A DNA stretch of 64,000 nt from Tetrahymena thermophila SB210 (Eukaryota; Ciliophora; Oligohymenophorea; Hymenostomatida; Tetrahymenidae), in contig NW_002476360.1 in assembly GCF_000189635.1 (NCBI RefSeq), positions 71,887 to 135,886 on the forward strand, given 5' to 3'. Below, piece after piece: positions 1 to 13,913 of this stretch. Positions within the stretch are counted from its first letter, which is position 1. Each line of letters starts with the position of its first letter. The notes under the pieces are model-generated. The model made no database searches and was not told the origin of the DNA. It worked only from the letters and a program-made list of their open reading frames with translations. The translations under genes and the position numbers were made by a program.

Positions 1-3000
1 TAATTGTTTTAATAACTTTAACAGCTCAACTCTTTACTCTTCCATTAGCTGATTCATTTGACGTTAATTATCTAAAATAAGGAGGGTGTAAAGTAGTATT
101 TTATTATATCCCTGCTATCGCTCTCATAATTTCTATATTTTCCAAACTAAATACTGGCTTTTTTAAAGAAAATATAGCTGTCCATGATAGGAAAAAAATT
201 TTTCTGAATTATTACTATAGCGGAGAACTGATGATTGATTTAATAACTGTTCTTTCTTTTTTTGCAACATAAGACATTTATGATTATGTGTTTTTACTAC
301 TCAAAATATATTAAATTTAGAACTCAATAGTAAAAGTAGATACAAAATTTTCATTATCTTAGAGGTTTCCATTAAGTTTTTAAATTTTTAAGCTCATTTT
401 TATTGTGATGATACTTGCTCATTTGAATGGTAGCTCATATTTGTTGAAATGAATTCTTTTATAATTATTTTTGTATATAAAAAATTATTAGGTTGCATTT
501 TTCACTAAGTAGCTAAGAATGTCGATGAAAGCTGGATAACCAAAAATAATTTAAAAACTGCTAACTGGTATGAGTAATATATTAATAGTGTATACTTTTC
601 TTTCATCACTATGGTAACTGTTGGATATGGAGATATTACACCAGTATCTCTCTAAGAGAAAGTTTTTGTTATTTTCATGGTCGTTTATAGTTGTGGATTT
701 TTTGGCTACATCGTAAGCAGTATAGGAAATATTTTTACTTAGAGAGCTTAAATACAAGCAAATTACAAGTAATAATTATCTTATTTATGGTTAAATATAT
801 CTATTTATCTTTAATTATTTGTAATTTATAATTTAAAATATTTTATATGTTAAAAAGGAGACAATTAGTCGATATGATTTAATATATGAAAACAAGAAAT
901 ATTAGTTAGGTGATCTAATAATAAGTATTTTAATATCTACATTACTTAGAGTAGATGGATTATTACAACCATTAAAAAGGTGAAGAAATAGTCAAAAAGC
1001 TTTCACCTTACCTCTAATAGCAAATTAATATAAACTCTTATTATCCTTTTCTTAAAAGCTCTAATTACTTTAAATTAAATTTTAAAGATACTATTTTAAT
1101 TAATGCTTCTCTCAAAATGAAAGAACTTACATTTGGTCCTGGTTAAATAATATTTAAACAAAATGATTAAGATAATAGGTTATTTTACATTTTAAAAGGA
1201 GAAGTGTAGCTAAGTAGTAACAATCATCAAATTTGTATCAAAGATGTAAAGCAGTAAAATTTAAATATTCTAATTAACTTTTTATAAATAAAATAGGAGA
1301 ATGATAATTGCTTTGGAATAAATGAATTTTTTACAGGAGAGTGTAGAAATTTAGAAGCTAAAAGCTTAACTGTTTCTTAAATTTTATATCTAGAGTTAAA
1401 CGAATTCAAGCAAGTCTTAAAAGAAGATCCTTTGGAATACGTAAATTAAAATATTTTAAATAAAGTGTTGGAAAATAAAAAAATATGAACAAAAATTAAA
1501 TATTATAATTATAAAAATATTTAATTAAAGTGTTTTATTAATAAATAATTCAAAAATTATTAAAATTCAATATTTATTTTATTTATTTTTAACACGTTTC
1601 ATACTATCAAAAATACTACAAAATAAATATTTTTAAATAATAAATTAGGAAAAATTTTGTTCACTTAAAGATTAAGTTATCTTCAGTAAGATCTCTATTG
1701 ATTAACCATGCTTTTTTTGCAATAAATTTAGTCATAGGTATGATCAATGCCCTTTTTACACTTTGAAAAATTAAAGATTATTAGTGATTGAAAAAAGTAA
1801 TAGAAGCATTAGCTAAGAAAGAAAATAATTTGAGAGATATGATCGCTTTAAGTTTAACAGTGTTTTAGAAAATGCCGAAGTCAAGTTAAATTTAAGAGCT
1901 ATTAGGTTAAATTACATAAATAATTTAGCTATCGATAAGAATGAAATGATTCAGCTTGCGCAAGATACTATTCAAATTGAAAACGATGTAGATTTTTATA
2001 GGTACAACGATGCATTTTAATTAAAGTAAAACAGCGAAGGATAAGATTTTAATATAATTTTAGTAAGTTCTGATAAAATAGCTGATGAGTTTTTTTTAGA
2101 GGAAGAAAAGCTAGAATATGGCGAAGAGGGTAATGATTAATTAAACCCTATTATTAATTCTTAAAAGAAAGTAGCAACAAGCTAAACAATAGCTACAGAA
2201 AGTTTGATAGAAGAAAATAAAAATCAACTTTAACCTGCACTTTAAAACTCTCAAAATCAGCATAGGAAATCAATTTCTTTTTTACAAAACGCATTTCATA
2301 CCTAAAACAGTAGTAATTTAAACACTTACAATTATGAGAAACTTCAAACTATAAAAGAGCAATTTTCAACGACAAACCATAGAATCCAAAACCACACTAG
2401 ATAACAATCTTCAAGAAAAAATTCAGATATTTCTATATCCAGCTATTAAAATAAAAATGCTGAACCCTCTCCCTCTAAAGTATAAGAATAAAACCTGCTT
2501 AAGCAAATACTAAACTTAATTGAGCTTACTCAAATCAAGTAAGAAGTTGAAAATAAGCATGAAGTTTCATTTTTTATTTAAAAAGATGAATTTTTTTGCA
2601 TAAATGATTTTGATTAATTATAAGAATTTACTAGATATTTTCCAAAAAGCAATTTTAGTTAAGTTTTAGGATAAATAAGTAAAACAAATTTAAAAAAGCA
2701 AAAAGTTCCTTTGAAAAAGGCAAAAAAAAACTAAAATAAACCAAGGAATACAGTTTTTAAAAATTTAGCTATTAAGAAAAAAAATATTTTATCAAAGATA
2801 AATACATGCAGGGCTCTTGCTAATAAGCATAAAAAATCACAAGACACACCTCTTGTTATTGCAAAATCATCAAGTTATAACCAGTCCAATACTGAGAGTT
2901 TGAGTAATGCTCTATCATGTAGAACCTAAGAAATGCAAGACTTTAATATTGATCAAAAAAGTGAAAACAAACTTTTGCAAAGTTAACAATTTGATAATGT

Positions 3001-3031
3001 AAGATCAAACTTTTTAAAACCTTAGCAGTGA
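1..3031 (+). CDS. Cyclic-nucleotide-gated-type K+ channel, tandem copy 1 (5' end outside window)
   Basis: This is the 3' part of a six-transmembrane potassium channel. Exons are 1-429, 492-768, 858-1245, 1297-1440 and 1649-3031. The reading enters within S1, and the first full codon is at position 3. S2 to S6 follow, with the selectivity filter TVGYGDITP in exon 2. S4 lacks the regular Arg ladder of voltage sensors. Exons 3-4 encode a cyclic-nucleotide-binding-like domain whose phosphate-cassette region reads CFGINEFFTGE, like plant and EAG-type channels and without the classic acidic FGE. Exon 5 opens with a CCHC zinc knuckle (CFFCNKFSHRYDQC), then a Gln/Asn/Ser-rich cytoplasmic tail with the family block QEFTRYFPKSN. 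It ends at TGA 3029. The protein would sit in the plasma or ciliary membrane with both termini cytoplasmic. The ligand is not predictable. The gene has at least three full paralogs immediately downstream. Confidence 0.92.
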
Positions 3032-3774
3032 AAATTAAAAAAATCAAATTAACTTTTAGAAAATAATTTTTTGGGTTTTAAAATATATAATAAGATAATT
3101 AAAACTGAATTAACTTTAATAATCAATAATATTTTTAAAAAAACTAATTTATTATCTAAACAAATAATTTAAATATAAAAACTAAGATATACTAAATTAA
3201 TTTTATTTTAGTATATATTTTATACAATAAAAACCATTTAGTCTATTATTTATAAATTAATTAATTAATTCATTTATTTTTAAATAATTTTCATTCAAAA
3301 TTTAAAATAATTCTAAAATTAATTAATTAAAATTTAACATTTAAATAAAATATTAATAAAAATAATTTTGTTAAATAAATTAAAATTTAAATAAAAATTT
3401 TTCAAAATAAAAATATAATGAATTGTTATATTTAAAGAAATTAAAGAATACCTGATAAAAAATAATAATTAACTTTTTTAACTTTAATTAATTAATGGTA
3501 GTATAGAATTTTTTCACTATCAATAAGTTAAAAGTAGGTTTAAAGGTAGGTATAAAATTTATGAAATAAACCAGATACATGCATATTTTATTTTATTTTT
3601 TATTGCGATTGTTAAAAGCTATTTGATTTGCCAACAAAGCTTTGGTTGAAGCAAAAATTGATGCCTATCAAATTTTTAATAAATTAATATAAAATACAAT
3701 AATTAGCAAAATAAGTTAGTAAGTAAGGGCTAAGTTATTAATCTATTATTATCCTAGTAGAACTAACAAAGAAA
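3032..3774. other. Spacer between channel copies 1 and 2
   Basis: About 740 bases of extremely AT-rich DNA with TTAATTAATT-like runs. I see no coding signal or RNA gene. It must hold the 3' end of copy 1 and the promoter of copy 2. Confidence 0.6.
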
Positions 3775-6700
3775 ATGTAAGAAAACTAAAAAACAGAAGA
3801 AAATTAGATATATAATTAAAATGGCAAAGTTAATAAATAGAATTAAGATTTGCCAAAAGTCATACACATTGAGAAATTTGATTTACACTATCACAACATT
3901 GCTTCAAATATAACTTCTACTTAAAAAAAAATAGAAATTAAATAATTGGAGGGTGAGGAAAATTATGAAAGTGGCAGAGATTTTAATGAAAAATTAGATT
4001 TTAATAGCATAAGCTAATAGATGAGTGCAAGTCAATAAGAATTAATGATGTTATAAACTGAAAGATAAAATCAAAATAGCCTTTTACCATTAAATTCCAC
4101 TATTAATCCTAAAATTAATCTCTATGAGAAATAACTTGAAAACACAAAGATGGAAACTTATTATGAGAAGCGAAATAGTAATTTACTTAAATAGCAAGTT
4201 AAGTTTGCTTTTGAGTAGTCAAGAGTACGTTAAAATTCTGAGATTAAGCCAGATATTATAGTAGAAGATTCTAATAAAATTGTAGAAGATTACAAGCAAA
4301 AAAAAATGGGTAATACAGTAAATTAAAAAAGAAATAGCAGCAAAATGTAGGCTGAATAATTTTAAATTAACTTGCAGAAAGTTATCTAAATAAAAAATAA
4401 TTAGTATAAAGAACACAAAGATAAATATTTTGATAATTTTGACAAAGAAGAATCTATGCAAACTTAAGAATTAGAGACGAGTTACAATAACCAAATTTAA
4501 GACCCTTATCAATAAGATTAATAATAGAAATTTGATAAAATTCAAAAATTAATTAAAAAGGAGGGGTAGCTCTCTAATAGTTTTGTTGCTAGGTTAGGAA
4601 TTTTTTAAAGGTTTTTAAGAAATATAAAGAATTTATCATAAGCCTATAAATTTAAGAATATGAATTTTGAGTAAAAATAAAGATTTAATGACTTATCGTT
4701 CTTTTAATCTAAAAAGAAATAAGCTTCAAATGTAAGCAGTACTCATAAAATTTTAATAAGAGTATTCTAAAAACTTTTTAATAGGTTAATAATCTAAATA
4801 CCAGTTTTTAACCCTTTTAATTTTGCAGTTATTGGCCTAGAATTAACAGTATTAATCACTTTAATTATCTCAATATTCATATTACCACTAGCTGATTCAT
4901 TTGATATTCATTTTATTTAAGAAGGAAATTGTAGAATTTTTTTTTATTCTATTCCAATTTTTGTATTTACAACTGCCATATTATTTAAGTTAAACACTGG
5001 ATTTTCTAAAGAGAGTCTAATTGTTAGCGATCGAAAAAAAATATTTCTAAATTATTTCCAAAGTTGGGGACTTTTAGTTGATTTAATTACTGTTGTTTCT
5101 TATTTAGTGGCTGAAAATTATTACATTTATGCATTCTTACTAGTCAAGCTTTATTAAATATAAAATTCAATAATTAAATTAGATGCAATATTTTTATTAT
5201 CTTAGAGATTTCCTTTCTGCTTTTAAATTACTAAGCTTATTTTTCTTGTTTTCTTGCTTGCGCACATCAACGGTACATTTTTTCAATAAATTTTAACAAT
5301 TTATTTATTTTTGTTATTAAAAATTTTATATTTATAATAAAGGCTGCATTTTTAATTAAGTTGCTAAAAATTTAGATGAAAGCTGGCTAACAAAAAATAA
5401 TATTAATAATGCTGATTGGTACGTAAGATATATTAATAGTGTATACTTTTCTTTTATTTCAATGGTTACTGTTGGATACGGAGATATTACTCCTATTTCT
5501 CTCCAAGAGAAAATCTTTGTTATTTTCATGGTAGCTTACAGCTGTGGAGTATTTGGATATATTGTTAGCAGTATCGGTAACATTTTTACAGAGAGGGCAT
5601 AAGTAAAAGCTAAATTTAAGTATTTTATTTTTTTACTCACATTTAATTTTAGATATTCTAATTAAATAAAAGGAGTTAATTAGTCGACATAATTTAATAT
5701 ATGAGGACAAGGAACATCGACTAGATAATCTAATCATAAGTTTACAAATATTTAGATTATTTAGAAAAAATGGATCATTACAATCATTAAAAAGGAGAAT
5801 TTACAGTTTAAAAGCTATCTCCATACCTCTAAAAACAAATTAAAATAAACTCTTATTATCCCTTTCTTAAAAAAATAAATTATTTCAAGCTAAACTTTAA
5901 AGACTCCATTTTAGTTAGCGCTTCTCTAAAAATAAAGGAAATTACTTTTGGACCCGGCTAAATAATATTCAACCAGAATGATTATGATAATAGATTATAT
6001 TTTATTCTCAAAGGTGAAGTCCAGCTTAGCAATAATAACCACAAAATTTGCATTAAAGATGTAAACAAATTATAAATTTATTTTTTATAAAAATTTGAAT
6101 AAAATTCTAGGAAAATGATAATTGCTTTGGGATAAATGAGTTTTTTACTGGAGAAGCCCGAAATCTATAAGCTAAAAGCTTAACAGTTTCTTAAATTTTA
6201 TATTTAGAGTTGAGTGATTTTAAAGAAATCTTAAAAGAAGATCCATTGGAATATGTAATAAAAAGCTATTTTAATAATATTAAAAAATATTTCAAAATAA
6301 ATTAGGAAAAATTTAGCTCTCTCAAAGACTAAGCAATTTTTAGTAAAGTTTCAATAGACTAATCCTGCTATTTTTGCAACAAGTTTAGCCACATGCATGA
6401 TTTATGTCCATTTTATACTATAAAAAACTAAAGATTGCTAATTATTGAAAGAAGTAAGAGAAATATTGATTAACTAAGGTAAAAGTTTGAGAGACCCTAT
6501 CTTTAAAAGTTCAATAGTTTATTAAAAAATTAAATTGTTAGGCTGAACTTAAAAGCTGTTAGATTAAACTATATCAATAACTTAGCAGTCGATAAATATG
6601 AAATTATATAGCTTGTTTAAAACAATACCAATATTGAAAACGATTTAGACTTTTATAGATAGAATGATGCCTTTGAGTATAGAAAAAGCTTAGATGCAGA

Positions 6701-7625
6701 AGGAGAAGAAGCAATGGATTTAAAATAGAATATTGTTTTGATCAGCTCTGATAAAATAGCAGAAGAGTTTTTCTAAGATGAAGAAATACTTGAAAAATCA
6801 TAAGAAACTTAAGAATCAAATTTTTTCTTTAATTCTAGCAAAAAAATAGCAAGAAGTTCAATTCTAGCTGTAGAAAATTTTATAGATGAGCAAAAAAATA
6901 TTTAACAATTTCCTTTTATTAGTTCTAACAATCACCAAGCTAAAAGAAATTCATATTTAAAAAGCTGCATATTTCACTAAAATAATAATGCTTTTGAGAG
7001 GCTTACTTCAATTAAAGAGCATATTTCATAAAAAAATATTAACATTTAAAATTCTTAGGATTTGTCATAAAAGAAAATACCTGAATAATCTGAAAATCTA
7101 AATTAAAATATGAATAATAATCAGCATTTACTCAATCAGATATTTAATTTTATAGAGTAAAAAAAAGGAAAGTACAATTCTGATAATTGTGTTGACATTC
7201 AAAATATTAATAAATCGGATGATTTTTTTATTGTTTGCAACTTTGATTTAATGCAAGAATTTACTAGGTATTTTCCAAAAAATAATCTACATATTGTATT
7301 GCAAAAATATAACAAATTATGCTAAAAATAGCTAAAATTAAAAACTAAAAAATCTAAAAAACTGATTAACAGAAGTAAGAATACTTTGAAATAAAGTAAG
7401 ATTTAATAAGCTTTATACAAATACCAAGCTATTAATATATTGTAATAAAGAAATTCTAATCTAAACTAAATAAGATAAAGTTCTGTAAATATAAATGATA
7501 ATCTAAAATTGGAATTAGAAGAAGGGACATAAAATCTAAATTCAGATTCACAAAGCGAATATTAACTAACTCATATGAAACAAGTAGATACAATAAAATC
7601 CAATTTTTCAAATTCATAACAGTGA
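3775..7625 (+). CDS. Cyclic-nucleotide-gated-type K+ channel, tandem copy 2
   Basis: A complete 1208-residue channel with exons 3775-5272, 5343-5619, 5673-6060, 6111-6254 and 6306-7625. The start ATG in AAAGAAAATG opens the only frame that runs into the family block FVARLGIFQRFLRN and then S1. The order is a hydrophilic Gln-rich N-terminus (about 260 residues), a conserved juxtamembrane block, S1-S6 with the TVGYGD filter, a CNBD-like domain over exons 3-4, the zinc knuckle CYFCNKFSHMHDLC at the start of exon 5, and a long disordered tail with QEFTRYFPKN. Intron positions and phases equal those of the neighbouring copies, so the array arose by tandem gene duplication. A K+-selective pore is well supported by the filter. 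Gating by cAMP or cGMP is only inferred, because key cassette residues differ. Confidence 0.93.
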
Positions 7626-8837
7626 TATTAAAAAATATTTTATTGCATAATTTATATTTTTGTTTTGAGTAACCATAGTTAAATACTTTTCATTATTGCA
7701 TTTCCTTCCTTACTATTTTATAATTTTTAAATTTATCTTTATAAATTTTTTATAGTAAAAATAGAAATGTTTTTGATGAATAGCTAGTTGTAAAATAATT
7801 TAAGTATTTTAATTCCTTGTATATTAATCCAATTGAAGTAATCAATCAGTCATCGCAGAATTTAAATACTCTAAAAATTCTAAATTCTATGCATTTTCAA
7901 AATTCTAAATTCTAAAAATTTTCAAAATTCTGAAATAAATTTTACTTTTTTTATTTGATTTACACTTCAATAAAAATAAACTAAAAATATAATATTTTTT
8001 AAATAAACAAAACTATTTTAAAAAATAAATAATTTAATTTAAAATTTAAAATTAGATTTTTAAAATAATAAAAAAATGGTTAAATGCCTAAATTCATCAA
8101 ATTATTATTTATTTTATTAATATAATCGATGAAATTGCTGTAATTAAAATTTATTTTTAAAATGAAATTTTACTTTTTCAAAAACTAGATTTTTTTTAAA
8201 AATAAATAATACATTTATAAGAACCATAGTCTTTCTATTTTACAATTAAAGAAGTAAATAGCTATTACATCAACAAATAAAGATACAAATGACTTTAATT
8301 AAAATTATGATCTGAAACTTTATTTTCCTCTCCTTTTGAATATAAAATTAATTGGTTTGAATAATAAAAATCTAAACATGTATTTACATGAAATTAACTT
8401 TATTCTATTTATTTTGTTAGAAGTTTATTGCCCTATTTGCTTCTATTAATGTTTTTACAATAAATAATACATTATTGTTAAGTAATATAGCATCTTTGTT
8501 TTACAATTAAAGAAGTAAATAGCTATTACATCATCAAATAAAGAAACAAACAAATGGTTTTAATTAAAATTATGATCTGTTAACTTTATTTTCCTTTCCT
8601 TTTTAATAAAAAATAATTGGTTTGAATAATAAAAATCTAAACATGAATTTAAATGAAATTGAATTTATTCAATTTATTTTGTTAGAAGTTTATTGCCCTA
8701 TTTGCTTCTATTACTTGTAGTAATACTTTTTAATTTTTGATTAATACATCTCTTTAAATTAAGAATAAGTAAAAAAAGAAAAAAGTAGACTAAATCTTCA
8801 ATTAATATTTTATTTTATAATTTTAAAAAGTAATAAA
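7626..8837. other. Spacer between channel copies 2 and 3, with an internal duplication
   Basis: About 1.2 kb, AT-rich, with no convincing reading frame. The notable content is a tandem imperfect direct repeat at 8233-8713, described separately. Confidence 0.6.
8233..8713. repeat. Tandem imperfect direct repeat, two copies about 215 bp each, 261 bp apart
   Basis: Copy 1 (about 8233-8447) and copy 2 (about 8494-8713) share long blocks: TTTTACAATTAAAGAAG..., TTGGTTTGAATAATAAAAAT..., and the end block TTTGTTAGAAGTTTATTGCC followed by CTATTTGCTTCTATTA. Neither copy has a sustained reading frame in the ciliate code. Point differences and small indels are scattered, so the duplication is not brand new. 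It lies directly upstream of channel copy 3, so it could be regulatory sequence, an RNA gene or a decayed element. I cannot distinguish these. Confidence 0.75.
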
Positions 8838-11800
8838 ATGCTTTAATATCTCTAAGCATAGCAGGAGGCTAAAGATGACTCAAAAATTAAAAACGATATA
8901 AAATCTAAAACAATTTAATAGCAATTTAATTAGAAAAAAAATAAAAATTTACATTTTCAATAGTTTGATATTGATCCATTTGTATTTGAGGTAACTCCTA
9001 CTAGAATATATTAAGATTTGATTCACTAAGAAAATGAAGAAAACTATGTTAGCGGTAGAGATTTAAATGATACTTGCTTAGAAATCAGTAGAAACTAAAA
9101 AGGTCATCATGCTACTAAAACTGATTGTAATAACATGAACGAAGTATAGCCACTAAACTCTACTATTTTTCCTAAAATTAATCTTTTCGAAAAATAAAAA
9201 GAGAATCAAAAGATGGAATATGTTCAAGAACAATACAATAATAATTTTTAAAAAAAGTAAATCTAATCTTCATCAGAATAAGATATATGCGATTAAGAGT
9301 TATTAGACAAGTACAGTGAGAGTAAGGATTAAAATGATTTATTTAACCCAAATTATATTGATAGCAAATAAAATAATAAAATTAAGACAATCGTTTAAAG
9401 AAGGAGAAGTAGCAAACTCTAAATTGAAAAACTATAAAATACCTTGTCTTAAATGATTTAAGCCAAGAATAAAATATAAATATATAATCAAGAACCAGAG
9501 ATTACGGAACAAATTGATCTAGAAGATATTTTAAAATCGTCACAAGATTAAGTAGTTTATAAAAGTTCATACTTATAACCTATTGAAGGTGAGTTGTAAA
9601 CCAAAGTAGATACAAAAAAATAATTAAAAAAAAAAGAAGAAAAGCTAACAAATGTTTTTGTTGCAAGGTTGTGGATTTTTTAAAGGTTTTTAAGGAATAT
9701 GAAGAATTTATCTCAGGCTTTCAAGTTTAGAAACATGTCAGAAGAATAGATATTAAAAGTGAATGATGTTTCATATTATTATTCTAGAAATAAATAAATT
9801 ACTGAAGGTCAAAATAAATACATAGCACTCCTCTTTAAAGTATTTACAAAATCTTTTTCCAAATTAAATATCCAAATACCAGTCTTTAATCCTTTGAATT
9901 ACACAACTATATGTTTAGAAATAACTATATTAACAACGTTGATTATTTAAATTTTTATTGTTCCTTTATCTTCCTCATTTGATATTAACAACTTAAAAGA
10001 AGGAATTTATTAAATAATATTTTATTTTATTCCTGCTTTTTTAGTGTTTATGAATATGCTAGTTAAGCTGAATACTGGATATTTTAAAGGATATATTCTG
10101 GTTAACGATAGAAAATAAATCATTGCCAATTATTGCTTAAATGGCGATTTTGTTTTGGATTTGATCACACTATCATCTTTTTTAGTTACATAGGATTTTT
10201 GTATTTATCTATTTTTGCTTGTCAAGCTTTATTAAGCTTCAAATTCAATTCAAAAAATAGATACAAAATTCACATTATCTTAGAGATTTCCCTTTAGCTT
10301 TTAAATCAGTTAACTTATCTTTTTGATTTTAATGCTCGCTCATATCAATGGTAATTAATTAATTAATTTATTTTAATTGGTGGTAAATTTTAATTTAAAA
10401 AAATTAATTAATTAATTGATAATAAAGGTTGCATTTTTAATTTTGTTGCAAAGGGTTAAGATAATAGTTGGCTAACTAAAAATAATTTGCTGAATACTGA
10501 TTGGTATGAGCGTTATATAAATAGTGTTTATTTTTCTTTCATCACAATGGTCACTGTAGGATACGGAGATATTACACCCATTTCCCTTGCAGAGAAGGTC
10601 TTTGTAATTTTCATGGTTGTGTACAGCTGTGGAGTATTTGGTTATGTCGTCAGTAGTATTGGAAATATATTTACAGAAAGAGCTCAAATACAAGCAAATT
10701 ATAAGTATTCAATTTAATTTTTTATCATTTTAACATACTTAAAATTAAACAAAAGGAGATAATTGGTTGATATTTTACACTATATGAGGACTAGGAATAT
10801 AGATTAAATGATCTAATCATAAATATTTTAATATTTGCATTATTTAGATTAGATGGATCACTACAATCACTAAAAGGGAGAGTAAATACTTTTAAAGCTA
10901 TCTCCTCATCTCTAAAAATAAATAAATATCAGTTCTTATTATCCTTTTCTGAAAAAAACAATTTATTTCAAACTAAATTTTAAAGACTCTATATTAGTTA
11001 ATGCTTCTTTAAAGATGAAGGAACTTACATTTGGTCCTGGATAAATTATATTTAACTAGAATGACTGTGATAATAGATTATTTTATATTCTCAAAGGGTA
11101 AGTGTAACTCAGCAGTAATGGTCATAATATTTGTATAAAAGATGTAAAGTTATTTATAAATAAATATATAATATATTTTTATTATATTATTTTTTCATAG
11201 GAAAAAGATAACTGCTTTGGCATCACTGAATTTTTTACAGGAGAGGCTAGAAACTTACAGGCAAAAAGCTTAACTGTTACTTAAATTATATATTTGGAAG
11301 CATCTAAGTTCAGTGAAGTATTAAAAGAAGATCATTTAGAATATGTAAAATATTTTATTAATTTTTCTTTTTAAAAAGCAAAAAATCTACATTTAATTTA
11401 TGCTTATTTGATGACATTTATATGAGTTCATAATGCGATTTTTTTTCTAGTAGCCTATATATTTATTTATTTATTTATAAATAAAATAAATACATATTAT
11501 TAATTTTTTAATGAATATTGAAATGCTAAACATATAAAATATAAATTGATTTTTTGTTAACATTAACTTCTTGATTTCATAATTAATACTTAACATATAA
11601 CACATTTTTATTTATATATTGAATAAACAAAATGAGTGGTTATTAAAGAAATATAAAATGCTCCTATTAACTCATATAGAATGACATAGCCTTTTAATTC
11701 TACACTGACTGATTTTGTAAATGAAATACTTCGATTTAAAAATATTTTTCAAGTATTTCATAAAACTATTATAAAATCTTTATTTAAAATATGATTTTAT

Positions 11801-13194
11801 CATCGAAAATTATTAATATTAATTTTTTATTTAATTAATAGGAGAAGTTTTGTTCTCTTAGAGACTAAATTATCTATAGCAAGATTTCAGTAGATTAACC
11901 ATGCTATTTTTGCAACAAATTTAGTCATGTGTATGAATAATGCCCATAATATACTATAAAAAATTAAAAACTACTAATTATAGAAAAAAATAAGAAAAGT
12001 GATAATTAAACTAGGTAAAAATTTGAGAGGTTTATTCGTTAAAAATTTAATAGTATTGAAGAAAATGAAGATGTAAGATTAAATCTGAAGGCTGTTAGAT
12101 TGAATTATTTAAATAATTTAAATTTTAATAAAAATGAAATAATAAAGCTGATTGAAAATAACAATTAAATTGAAGAAGATATAGATTTTTATAGATTTAA
12201 TGATGCTTTTTAGTTAAAATCAAATGAAGAAGGATAGAGCTTAGACATTCAACTTATCAGCACTGATCTAATAGCTGAAGAATTTTTCCTCGATGAAGAA
12301 TTTGAAGAAGAAGAATATAAAGATTCGGTACAGAATATTATGCCATTCAACGAATCATATAGGATAATTAAAAGAACTTCTATCCAAACAAGTAACAGTA
12401 TAACTGAAGAGTAAAAAGATTCTTATCATGCTCCTTTAATCTACTCTAGCAATTAATTATAAAAATAAACTTCAATTTTGCAAAACTAAAATTTGGAGTA
12501 AAATAACAGTAATTAATAAAATTTTTAAAATGATCTAAATGACAGATATCATTAAAAGAATAATAAGATTTAACACCTTTATAGATAAAAATCGAGATAA
12601 AAAACAATTATTCCCTCAAATTTTTAAAACTAAAACATTAATGAATCTTAGCCTTAGCAATAAACTTAAAACTAATAATTATTATTCGATTAAATGCTTT
12701 GTTTATTTGAGAGAATGAATGAAAAGCAATAAACAGAAAACTAAACAGATGTTGTTACTCATGTTTAAAAGGAAGAGTTTTTTGGAATAAGGAATTTTGA
12801 TTAAATGCAAGAATTTACAAGATATTTTCCTAAAAGTAACTATAATTAAATTTTAGGAAAATTAAGTAGGATAAGCTAAAAAAAGCAAATGGCATCATTA
12901 AAAAAAGCAAAGAAGCCATAGCTTAAATGCAAAAGTGCAATTTGCAAGTCACCTTCATCAGCTAAAAGTAAAATTATGTCTACTTTAAAAGCTGTAAAAT
13001 GCATTGCTAAATTATAGAAAAGATCTTTATTTTAGAATGAAAGCTAATTAAATTTTAGTCATTAAAATGTTACTCTTACTGATAGATCCACAGGAGCTTA
13101 AAATATTACTATGGATTAAAAAAGTGAAAATGTTTTATTAAATAATAAGCAAAATTGTGTTGTTAAATCTAAATTTTTAAGTCCTTTTGTATGA
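8838..13194 (+). CDS. Cyclic-nucleotide-gated-type K+ channel, tandem copy 3
   Basis: A complete 1224-residue paralog with exons 8838-10350, 10428-10704, 10756-11143, 11201-11344 and 11842-13194. It has the same order as copy 2: a Gln-rich N-terminus, the block FVARLWIFQRFLRNMKNLS, S1-S6, the filter TVGYGDITP, a CNBD-like domain containing FGITEFFTGEARNLQAKSLT, the zinc knuckle CYFCNKFSHVYEQC, and a tail with QEFTRYFPKSN. It stops at TGA 13192. The fourth intron is 497 nt, far longer than the 51-208 nt of its paralogs, so it may contain inserted sequence or an unrecognised exon. The start is chosen because this frame alone runs unbroken into the conserved block ENEENYVSGRDLND, shared in similar form by all full copies. 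Confidence 0.93.
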
Positions 13195-13913
13195 AAAATA
13201 TAAATAAAATTAAACAAATTTTTTTAATCAAGCTATTTTTATTTCAAATTAATAAATTAATGTATAACTTTGAATATAATAAATGTTTAAATTTAACTAT
13301 TTCATTTTAATTTAAAACATCTATTTTATTTATAAAGGGAAAATTTAGACTATTTATTTTTTTTTAATTTTTAAAATCAAAATAAATCCCAAAAATTTAG
13401 CTGGGTTTTTTCTGGTAATTATTTGTTTAATTAAAAAAATTATTCTTTTATTGATTAAATTCTTATTTATGGATAATATTTTAAGAATTTTATTCACTAT
13501 CAATTTGTTTTCTCATAAATTATGTATTTAGAAAATAGTTTGAAATAGTTGTAATAATTAGATTTTTTATTCTAAAAATATAAATTAATAGGGTTTATGT
13601 TTATCTTTCTATTAAAAAAATAGATTTTTGTTGAAAATACCTATTAATCTTTAAGTATTTTTTTCGATTAAGCTATATTTTGATCGATTTACTTATTTAG
13701 ATGAAATGTAGAAAGTATTTTTGTATAAAAGTCATTAATATATTTCAAAATTAGCGAAAAATGTGAATGAAAATCTTATATTATAAACCAATTTATTTTT
13801 AGAGGTTTTTATACGAATTAACTACTTAAATTTATTGGTCTAACTAATCTTAAAAATAAAATATAATTTATTTCACAAAAAAAAATTTTGATTGATTAGG
13901 ATAATTAACAAAA
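13195..13913. other. Spacer between channel copies 3 and 4
   Basis: About 720 bases, AT-rich. No coding frame, RNA gene or repeat noticed. Confidence 0.6.

Noticed and set aside
10472..10693. Minus-strand frame opposite the pore exon of channel copy 3 (similar ones opposite copy 1)
   Set aside because: It recurs only because the paralogous sense exons are similar. The sense strand has the GYGD filter and conserved splicing.
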